Assembly (NCBI GenBank): GCA_016935715.1
Contig: JAFGQJ010000004.1
Span: 1-5,328, forward strand
Length of the DNA stretch: 5,328 nt
Source of the DNA: Spirochaetales bacterium
GTDB taxonomy: Bacteria; Spirochaetota; Spirochaetia; SZUA-6; DRHE01
Direction of reading: 5' to 3'
This document shows, piece after piece, positions 1 to 5,328 of this stretch. A model generated the notes under the pieces. That model did not search any database. It had not been told where the DNA came from and saw only the letters and a program-made list of their open reading frames with translations. Positions within the stretch are counted from its first letter, which is position 1. Each line of letters opens with the position of its first letter. Both the position numbers and the translations under genes were made by a program.

Positions 1-3000
1 CCGCAGGTCAGGCATTTCAGGCAGGTACCGTTCCGCACCAGGGTAAAATGACCGCAGACCGGGCAGGGATCTCCTTCATAGCCCTGCATGCGGGCCGTCT
101 CCCAGGCCACGGCCGCGCTGTCGGCGGCATCGGCTTCAACTGCTCCGGCTGCTTCGCCTGCGGACCGGGCGTCCCCGGCTGGCTTCACCCCCCCGGCTCC
201 GCTCCCCGCTTTCACGGGAACACTCCGCGGACGCTTCGATTCCGAGCTTCCGTTTCCGCCTGCCGCTGCCCCGTTCTTCTGCCCCTTCTCTCCCTGCTGC
301 TCCTGCAGGGTCTCGCTGCCGTTGTCACCGGCCTGATCGAGCTCCTCCTCCCGGTGGCCGTTGGTGCCGGTGGCGATCAGGTCATCCGGCTTGACCTGCA
401 CCAGGTCTGTCCGCTTCAGGTAGGCCAGGGCCAGATCGCGGAAGATGAAATCCAGCACCGATGTGGTGATCTTGATGTTGTCGTGTCCCTGGACGATGCC
501 GTTGGGCTCGAAACGGGTGAACACGAATGCATCCACGTACTCTTCCAACGGAACCCCGTACTGGAGCCCCAGAGACACGGCAATGGCGAAGCTGTTGAGC
601 AGGCTGCGGAAGGCGGCTCCTTCACGGTGCATGTCCAGGAAGATCTCCCCCAGGCTGCCGTCCGGGTACTCCCCCGTGCGCAGGAACAGACTGTGTCCCC
701 CGATCTTGGCCTTCTGGGTGTAGCCGCTGCGGCGGCTGGGCAGGGACCTGCGTTCGTGGTGGGGGGAGGAAGGGGTCGCCGCCGGCTGTGCCGCGGCTGG
801 CGCCTGCTGCGGCGCCTCCGGTCGCTGGGCCTCCCGCCCTCCCCGCTTTTGTGCCTCATCAGCGCCGCCCGCCATCTCCCGGCCTTCATGGGTGAGGTCG
901 GCCCCTACAGCGGAAGCGCGGCGCTGCAGAGCCAGAATCTGCTCGGCCAACCGCTCCCCGGAGGCGCTCAGGGAGGACAGGGGCTGGCTGAGCTTGGACC
1001 CGTCCCGGTAGATGGCGATTGCCTTGAGCATCCTCTTCCAGGACAAAAAGTAAGCCCCCTTGATGTCCTCCACGCTCACCGTGTTCGGCATGTTCACCGT
1101 TTTGGAGATCGCCCCCGAGACGAAGGGCTGAACCGCCGCCATCATCTCGATGTGTGCCTTCCAGGGGATGAAACGGGTTCCGATGCGGCCCACCTTGCTG
1201 GCCGTGTCGAACACAGGGTAGTGCTCGGGCTTGAGATGAGGAGCTCCCTCGACGGTCATTGTTCCGCAGGCGTAGCGGTCGGCCTGCTCGATCTCCTGCG
1301 GGCTGAAGCCAAGATGCCGAAGCAGCTGGAATCCGGGCCTGTTGCAGTTTTCGGCATCCAGACCGAGCTTCTCCTCCAGGAACTTCTCCCCCACCACGGC
1401 GGGGGTGAAGGCGGAATGGATGGAGAAGGCGCCTGCCAGCGCACCGTCGATGCGCTTCAACACCGCCTCGCTGAAACCCCTGGCCTTCAGGTCGCTCCAG
1501 GAGACCGCGGGAGAACCTTTCAGCGTTCTCCTGCCCAGGCAGTAGGCGCCGATATCCTCGATCTGCTTCTGATCGTAGCCCAGGCGCTCCAGCGCCGGGG
1601 GAATCGATGTGTTGATGATCTTGAAATAGCCGCCCCCGGCCAGCTTCTTGAACTTGACCAGGGCGAAATCCGGTTCCACCCCCGTCGTGTCGCAGTCCAT
1701 GACCAGACCGATGGTGCCGGTCGGAGCGATGGCGGTGACCTGGGCGTTGCGGTAGCCGTGGCGCTCGCCCATCTCCAGCGCCTGGTCCCAGACGCGGCGG
1801 GCCGCGGCCAGCATGTCGGGGGGGCAGGAGCCGGCGTCCAGAGCTTTGGGGAAAACGCTCAGCCCCTCGTACTCATCTTCCGGGGCGCAGTGGATGACCC
1901 GTCGATGATTGCGGATCACCCGCAGCATCGCCTCCCGGTTCGCCTCGAAGCGGGGAAAGGGCCCGAGCTGCTCGGCCAGTTGGGCCGAGGTCAGGTAGGC
2001 CTGTCCGCTCAGCAGGGCGGTCAGGCAGGCGGCGATGCTTCGCCCCTGTTCGCTGTCGTAGGGAATGCCCATCACCATGAGCAGGCTGCCCAGGTTGGCG
2101 TATCCCAGCCCCAGGGTACGGAACAGGTAGCTCTTCCTGGCGATCTCCGCGGTCGGGAACTGGGCCATCAGTACACTGATCTCCAGGACGATCGTCCAGA
2201 TGTGGATCGCGTGCAGCAGGCCGTCCACGTCGAAGCGGCCGCTCTTATCGTCGTAGAAGCGCATCAGGTTGAGGGAAGCCAGGTTGCAGGCCGTGTCGTC
2301 CAGGAACATGTACTCCGAGCACGGGTTGGAGGCCTGGATCTCTCCGTCGGCCGGACAGGTGTGCCATTCGTTGATGGTCGAGTGGAACTGGATTCCCGGA
2401 TCGGCGCAGTTCCAGGCCGCGTAGGCGATCTGATCCCAGATCCTGCGGGCTTCGAGCTCGATCTTCACCGAGGGGTCGACGCGCCCGGTCAGGACCCAGG
2501 GACCGCCGTCGATCACCGCTTTCATGAACGCGGAGGTCAGACGGACCGAGTTGTTGGAGGACTGGCCGCTGACCGTGTTGTACGCCTCCTCGTCCCATTC
2601 GGTGGTGTATTCCTCGAAGTCGAGACCCCGCACCCCCTGGGAAAGGAGCTGGAGGATGCGGTAGATGTAGCCGGGGGGAACCTCCTCCGCCAGGGCTGCG
2701 CGGATGGCATCCCGCAGACGTGGGTTACGCTCCGGGTCCAGGGCCGCATCGTCGGCAGTCTTTTCTCCCGAAGCCGTCGCACCGGCGGCCCCCTCCGGGC
2801 CGTCCCCTTCCCCCTTACAGACAGCGCTCACCGCCTGCTCGATCAGCCGGGTATGCTTCTTCAGCACCCTGCTGCCGATCACCATGGAAACGACCTTCTG
2901 TTCTTCCGCCACCTTCCAGTTGATGTACTCCTGCACGTCGGGGTGATCCGCGTCCAGGGTTACCATGCGGGCTGCGCGGCGGGTGGTGCCTCCGCTCTTG

Positions 3001-4826
3001 ATGGCGGAGGCGGAACGATCGCCCACCTTGAGGAAGGACAACAGTCCCGAGGAGATGCCGCCGCCGCTCAACGGCTCCTGCTTGGCCCGCAGCTTGGAGT
3101 AGTTGGTCCCGGTGCCGGATCCGTATTTGAACAGCCGGGCCTCGCTGGTGACCAGGTCCATGATCCCCCCCGGATTCACCAGGTCGTCGTTGACCGAGAT
3201 GATGAAGCAGTTGTGAACAAGGATGTTGTTGGACAGGTACTGCCCGCTCTCGGTCTGGATATCATAGACTTTCATGAGACCGAGGAACTCGATACGTTGA
3301 ACGGGTTCTTCCCGGATCGAAGGGACCTCCTTACCTGGAAAGTCAACTGAACAAGCAACTTGTAACTTTTCTTGCTTGTCATTAGAAACAAATCCAATCA
3401 ACTCCTGAAAGCTACGACGTGATTGCGCGTATCCGATCGATACCTGATAAGAGGCCCTGCGATTTGCTCTTCTTTCTCGGCATGCATTTACCCGGGCATA
3501 GACACCAAGAATCAGGAGAAGAGACAGGACGTCTCGTATCAATCCGGGAGAGGTATTTGTCAGTACTACATCGGATGTGCGGGTTTTTCGTTTTCGAAGT
3601 CTTACTGTGCCATCTGCCTGGAATAACGAACGCAGATATGCCCTTTGGACGGTTCTTCCTCCGCTGAGAACGGCATCTGGTATGCTCCGCTCATCAGTAC
3701 CATCGAGCAGAGAATATTGGTTTATGAACTCTCGGAGTGGTTCTCCATACAGTCTGATCCGTCGGATATCGAGATTATCATTTTCAGCTTTCACGTTCCG
3801 TACGTGATAATGTACTCCATGAAATACCCGCTCGACTCTTTCCAGAACATATTGGAACTCTTGGTCGTTGACAGTTATGAATTCTACGGTCAGGCTCCGA
3901 TTGCCGCCGGAAGCGTACTGGCCGACAAAACCATCGCCGTGTAGCCATCCGACCAGAGCCGCTTCGTCGATCCGTCGCGATGTCTGAAGCTCGGCATCCT
4001 GCGTGTCCGTAGCTGTCGAGAGCCGAAGATACATACCGGGCTCGAGCTCCTCAACCGGCAGCCATCTTCCCAGTGTTCGGCGTTCGGCAGCAGCAAACAC
4101 CAGATGGTCCGGGGTAGCTTCCAGAGTAGAGCCGTTCTTGAGGACTACTCGAAATACAGGCTTCACCCCATTCTCAGCAACGGCAACCACCCTGGTGGTT
4201 CCGTGGCCGTCTTCAGTTCCGTCAAAAACTTCGATACCCGTTAGTCCTCTCTCTACTATTTTACCGATGGGAACCGGCCCGAACGGAGTGGATACCGGTG
4301 CGTGATAAGGCTGGCACGCGTGGGGCTGGGGGCGTTCGTAGGCGCTGTTCGCCTGTCTGAGCTCCCCGCTTTCCGGATCCACGAAGTGGTGGCCCTGGGG
4401 GGGGCCTTTGATACCGTACACGGCGTACAGCCCCGTGTTGAACCACTGGGGCGAGTTGGGCGCGGCCATCTGCCGCGCCAGCATGTAGGAAAGCTCGTCG
4501 TAGAAGCTCCGGGCGTCCTCCTCGCTGTCGAAGTAGCCGTAGCGCTTTCCCCAGTCGGTCCAGGTATGGGCCAGGCGATGGAAAACCTGGCGGGCGTCGG
4601 TCTCTGCGCCGCTCTTGTCGATCTTCCCAGGCACACCGGTTTTGCGAAAGTACTTCTGGGCAAGGATATCCGTCGCAATCTGGGACCAGGAGGAAGGCAC
4701 CTGGACGCCCTGCTGACTGAAGATGAGCTTCCCGTCGGGGTTGCGTATCTCCGAGGAACGTTTCTCGAAGGTGATCCCCTGATACGGGCTGGCGCCCGCA
4801 CGAGTGAAGCGTCGGCTGATTTTCAC
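1..4826 (-). CDS. nrdJ: Vitamin B12-dependent (class II) ribonucleotide reductase NrdJ, intein-containing precursor, 3' end cut by window edge
   Basis: It makes deoxyribonucleotides from ribonucleotides in the cytoplasm, using adenosylcobalamin to generate a thiyl radical. The frame runs open for 1608 codons from GTG 4826; removing the intein (residues 171-539) leaves 1239 extein residues. Seen in order: the N-terminal class II domain with PNSPQW (123-128); the redox Cys in PHA|CFI (540; 171 after splicing); GSGTGTN (569-575); NPCSE (834-838) with a further Cys at 847; PTGTIG (1035-1040); a TSCPD domain (about 1369-1470); and CPVC (1588-1591) followed by Cys 1602, 1605 and 1608. The N-P-C-x-E plus Cys spacing matches the Thermotoga NrdJ active site (Asn320, Cys322, Glu324, Cys333), so Cys836 should be the radical-bearing Cys and Cys540/Cys847 the reducing pair. 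The start is set by the Shine-Dalgarno and by the family-like opening MKISRRFT; an in-frame TTG at 4841 is less likely. The usual family ending suggests that fewer than about ten residues lie off the left edge. Confidence 0.97.
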   Translation of the reverse strand, partial: MKISRRFTRAGASPYQGITFEKRSSEIRNPDGKLIFSQQGVQVPSSWSQIATDILAQKYFRKTGVPGKIDKSGAETDARQVFHRLAHTWTDWGKRYGYFDSEEDARSFYDELSYMLARQMAAPNSPQWFNTGLYAVYGIKGPPQGHHFVDPESGELRQANSAYERPQPHACQPYHAPVSTPFGPVPIGKIVERGLTGIEVFDGTEDGHGTTRVVAVAENGVKPVFRVVLKNGSTLEATPDHLVFAAAERRTLGRWLPVEELEPGMYLRLSTATDTQDAELQTSRRIDEAALVGWLHGDGFVGQYASGGNRSLTVEFITVNDQEFQYVLERVERVFHGVHYHVRNVKAENDNLDIRRIRLYGEPLREFINQYSLLDGTDERSIPDAVLSGGRTVQRAYLRSLFQADGTVRLRKRKTRTSDVVLTNTSPGLIRDVLSLLLILGVYARVNACRERRANRRASYQVSIGYAQSRRSFQELIGFVSNDKQEKLQVACSVDFPGKEVPSIREEPVQRIEFLGLMKVYDIQTESGQYLSNNILVHNCFIISVNDDLVNPGGIMDLVTSEARLFKYGSGTGTNYSKLRAKQEPLSGGGISSGLLSFLKVGDRSASAIKSGGTTRRAARMVTLDADHPDVQEYINWKVAEEQKVVSMVIGSRVLKKHTRLIEQAVSAVCKGEGDGPEGAAGATASGEKTADDAALDPERNPRLRDAIRAALAEEVPPGYIYRILQLLSQGVRGLDFEEYTTEWDEEAYNTVSGQSSNNSVRLTSAFMKAVIDGGPWVLTGRVDPSVKIELEARRIWDQIAYAAWNCADPGIQFHSTINEWHTCPADGEIQASNPCSEYMFLDDTACNLASLNLMRFYDDKSGRFDVDGLLHAIHIWTIVLEISVLMAQFPTAEIARKSYLFRTLGLGYANLGSLLMVMGIPYDSEQGRSIAACLTALLSGQAYLTSAQLAEQLGPFPRFEANREAMLRVIRNHRRVIHCAPEDEYEGLSVFPKALDAGSCPPDMLAAARRVWDQALEMGERHGYRNAQVTAIAPTGTIGLVMDCDTTGVEPDFALVKFKKLAGGGYFKIINTSIPPALERLGYDQKQIEDIGAYCLGRRTLKGSPAVSWSDLKARGFSEAVLKRIDGALAGAFSIHSAFTPAVVGEKFLEEKLGLDAENCNRPGFQLLRHLGFSPQEIEQADRYACGTMTVEGAPHLKPEHYPVFDTASKVGRIGTRFIPWKAHIEMMAAVQPFVSGAISKTVNMPNTVSVEDIKGAYFLSWKRMLKAIAIYRDGSKLSQPLSSLSASGERLAEQILALQRRASAVGADLTHEGREMAGGADEAQKRGGREAQRPEAPQQAPAAAQPAATPSSPHHERRSLPSRRSGYTQKAKIGGHSLFLRTGEYPDGSLGEIFLDMHREGAAFRSLLNSFAIAVSLGLQYGVPLEEYVDAFVFTRFEPNGIVQGHDNIKITTSVLDFIFRDLALAYLKRTDLVQVKPDDLIATGTNGHREEELDQAGDNGSETLQEQQGEKGQKNGAAAGGNGSSESKRPRSVPVKAGSGAGGVKPAGDARSAGEAAGAVEADAADSAAVAWETARMQGYEGDPCPVCGHFTLVRNGTCLKCLTC
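93..374 (-). other. nrdJ: Long low-complexity linker in NrdJ between the TSCPD domain and the Cys-rich tail
   Basis: Residues about 1485-1578 are Gly/Ala/Glu/Ser-rich and probably disordered, passing through EELDQAGDNGSETLQEQQGE and an Ala/Gly/Asp-rich stretch before MQGYEGDPCPVC. A flexible tail fits the known mechanism of ribonucleotide reductases, in which a C-terminal Cys pair swings into the active site to re-reduce it. The length, some 90 residues, seems greater than I would expect for the family, but I cannot align it here. Confidence 0.65.
741..890 (-). other. nrdJ: Low-complexity Ala/Pro/Gln/Glu-rich linker in NrdJ before the TSCPD domain
   Basis: Residues about 1313-1362 are rich in Ala, Pro, Gln, Glu, Gly and Arg, with no hydrophobic core pattern, for example the run QQAPAAAQPAATPSSP. 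They connect the catalytic barrel to the conserved GYTQKAKIGG opening of the TSCPD domain. This is probably a disordered tether. The segment is in frame and coded with host-like GC, so I read it as part of the normal protein. Confidence 0.7.
3210..4316 (-). mobile_element. Intein (369 aa, self-splicing Hint domain with LAGLIDADG endonuclease) inserted in NrdJ
   Basis: This in-frame insertion splits the NrdJ motif PHA|CFI and excises itself after translation, joining the exteins. All class 1 splicing residues are visible: Cys1 (precursor residue 171) opens a block A with the VSTPFG segment; block B has TPDH (238-241), with the usual Thr and His; block F begins near VYDIQTESG; block G ends ILVHN, with penultimate His538 and terminal Asn539; the +1 residue is Cys540 of NrdJ. 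The size, 369 aa, fits an intein with an embedded endonuclease. Two LAGLIDADG motifs lie between the splicing halves. The insertion is a multiple of three, stop-free, and absent from ordinary NrdJ proteins. Its base composition differs from the exteins: I count 26/60 G+C at 3721-3780 and 22/60 at 3361-3420, against 39/60 in the extein at 2041-2100. The only other intein cysteines are 449 and 492. Splicing activity is inferred, not shown. Confidence 0.96.
3357..3965 (-). other. LAGLIDADG homing endonuclease domain inside the intein
   Basis: This central part of the intein (about precursor residues 288-490, edges approximate) looks like a two-motif LAGLIDADG homing endonuclease. Such enzymes cut intein-free alleles and let the intein copy itself by repair. 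Motif 1 is LVGWLHGDGFVG (291-302) with catalytic-position Asp298. Motif 2 is YLRSLFQADGTV (397-408) with Asp405. The 107-residue spacing between the acidic residues is normal for a single-chain enzyme. Both acidic residues are kept, so nothing seen indicates decay. It has no separate start or ribosome binding site and is released only by protein splicing. The natural target would be the uninterrupted nrdJ sequence around the PHA-CFI codons. Confidence 0.85.
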
Positions 4827-4830
4827 TTTT

Positions 4831-4839
4831 CCCCTCCCC
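4831..4839 (-). promoter_or_regulatory. Ribosome binding site of nrdJ
   Basis: Read on the minus strand, the leader ends GGGGAGGGG-AAAA-GTG. The GGAGG core (4837-4833) lies six bases before the GTG start at 4826. This strong site fixes GTG as the start rather than the in-frame TTG at 4841, which overlaps the approach to the site itself. Confidence 0.8.
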
Positions 4840-4909
4840 AAAGACTCGACAGGCGGACCTGGAAAACATCCTGCATGGGCAGAAAAGGTTGTATCGGAGC
4901 AACGACTAC

Positions 4910-4945
4910 CGTGTCGCAGGCGTGTCGATTACTTAAAAGGGTAAT
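4910..4945 (-). repeat. Direct repeat abutting an inverted repeat in the nrdJ leader, possible operator
   Basis: On the minus strand, CGACACG occurs twice with starts 11 bases apart (4927-4921 and 4916-4910), about one helical turn. Directly upstream is ATTAC-8-GTAAT, an inverted repeat (4945-4928) with five-base arms. The two elements touch without overlap, 80-120 bases before the start codon. Both are short enough to arise by chance. The role as a regulator site is only a suggestion; neither resembles the NrdR box as I remember it. Confidence 0.25.
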
Positions 4946-4993
4946 ACGGGTGCGAACCGATGATCAATAGAACGGGGCCAGAAAGAGGGGAAA

Positions 4994-5328
4994 TTATTTG
5001 TTTTCGGCGAGCTCCAGCTCGATCACCCTGCCTCCCTCCACCCCGGAGCTCATCACCAATGCCTTCTCCAGGTGATCGAACGCCCGTGTGAACCTTTCCG
5101 GGTCGCTGCGGACCAGCTCCCCGATCCAGCCGGCCTCGGCGGGGTAGCTGGAGACCAGGCGGGAGGGGGTGAGGACCGAGAAGTAGTAGCGCACCCCCTC
5201 CCGCGGCTGTTGAAACAGGTACGCCTGGTACTCGTTCACCGTCAGGTATGGATCCTCGGTGTCGTAGCCTACCCAGCGAAACAGCAGCTTCCAGTAGCTC
5301 TTTTCGCTCTCGGAAAGCCGATCCCAGG
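4994..5328 (-). CDS. Unrecognised protein, C-terminal part only (5' end beyond window edge)
   Basis: The frame is open from the right edge to a TAA at 4996-4994, giving 110 visible residues. An internal GTG at 5239 is not a credible start, because the frame stays open upstream of it with protein-like sequence (WDRLSESEKSYWKLLFRW...). The visible part is soluble-looking, with aromatic and acidic residues, no membrane segment and a charged C-terminus. The segment LTVNEYQAYLFQQP is the most family-like stretch. NExxA-type motifs supply the third zinc ligand in some gluzincin metallopeptidases, but the HExxH that would support this would lie outside the window, so I assign no function. It recalls hypothetical proteins of spirochaetes only loosely. 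It lies 167 bp upstream of nrdJ on the same strand and has host-like high GC. Confidence 0.8.
   Translation of the reverse strand, partial: WDRLSESEKSYWKLLFRWVGYDTEDPYLTVNEYQAYLFQQPREGVRYYFSVLTPSRLVSSYPAEAGWIGELVRSDPERFTRAFDHLEKALVMSSGVEGGRVIELELAENK

Larger units (their letters stand above)
4827..4993 (-). promoter_or_regulatory. Intergenic leader upstream of nrdJ
   Basis: These 167 bases separate the stop of the upstream gene from the nrdJ start, enough for an own promoter. Only poor sigma-70-like matches are visible, such as TTGATC followed after 15 bases by TATTAC, so no promoter is called with confidence. No GC-rich hairpin with a T-run is seen after the upstream stop codon. Transcription from the upstream gene into nrdJ therefore cannot be excluded. 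The part near 4910-4945 has repeats listed separately. Confidence 0.35.

Noticed and set aside
48..3350. An 1100-codon open frame on the plus strand
   Set aside because: It is codon-aligned antisense to nrdJ and stays open only because the high-GC exteins avoid TTA, CTA and TCA. Its translation has no domain-like pattern, and it ends at the first TCA met inside the intein.
3210..4316. A group I or II intron, or a frameshifted or split nrdJ
   Set aside because: The insertion is continuously coding, 369 codons exactly, with complete protein-splicing motifs at both ends. No frame change occurs at either junction.
4256..4902. Two minus-strand open frames (4256-4801 and 4261-4902)
   Set aside because: They are out of phase with the NrdJ frame, have Arg/Pro/Ser-rich shadow translations and lack a matching ribosome binding site.
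4302..4970. A 222-codon plus-strand open frame
   Set aside because: It lies in the same antisense phase over the NrdJ N-extein and runs into the leader. The minus strand gives clear NrdJ motifs over the same bases.
4827..4993. A cobalamin riboswitch controlling the B12-dependent enzyme
   Set aside because: I see no B12-box-like sequence, and the 167-base gap leaves little room for the full aptamer plus an expression platform.
4960..4993. A rho-independent terminator after the upstream gene
   Set aside because: The sequence after the TAA is C/T-rich but forms no convincing stem followed by a T-run.

Overview
This window holds one long gene on the minus strand that fills almost everything: a large adenosylcobalamin (vitamin B12)-dependent class II ribonucleotide reductase, NrdJ. 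It is interrupted in frame by a full-length intein carrying a LAGLIDADG homing endonuclease. The reading frame is open from a GTG start at 4826, preceded by a strong Shine-Dalgarno, down to the left edge. The visible 1608 codons are 170 N-extein, 369 intein and 1069 C-extein. I translated the whole intein line by line and found no stop or frameshift. By the usual NrdJ C-terminus, only a few residues are missing beyond the left edge.

Layout from right to left, which is the direction of transcription: (1) 5328-4994, the 3' end of an unrecognised protein gene cut by the window edge; (2) 4993-4827, a 167-bp intergenic leader with a direct repeat, an adjoining small inverted repeat and the nrdJ ribosome binding site; (3) 4826-4317, the nrdJ N-extein with the PNSPQW motif; (4) 4316-3210, the intein; (5) 3209-1, the C-extein with the catalytic NPCSE...C core, the PTGTIG loop, a TSCPD domain and a cysteine-rich zinc-ribbon-like tail, the last two set off by low-complexity linkers.

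The intein sits exactly before the Cys of PHA|CFI. That Cys is the extein redox cysteine, and it also serves as the +1 nucleophile of splicing. The enzyme therefore cannot be assembled until the intein has left. The intein has much lower GC and different codon use from its host gene, which suggests it arrived by transfer.

The organism is a bacterium with roughly 60-65% GC in its own genes. NrdJ of this large type occurs widely (proteobacteria, spirochaetes and others). The neighbour gene vaguely recalls spirochaete hypothetical proteins, but I cannot fix the taxon from this window. All plus-strand open frames here are antisense shadows of nrdJ.
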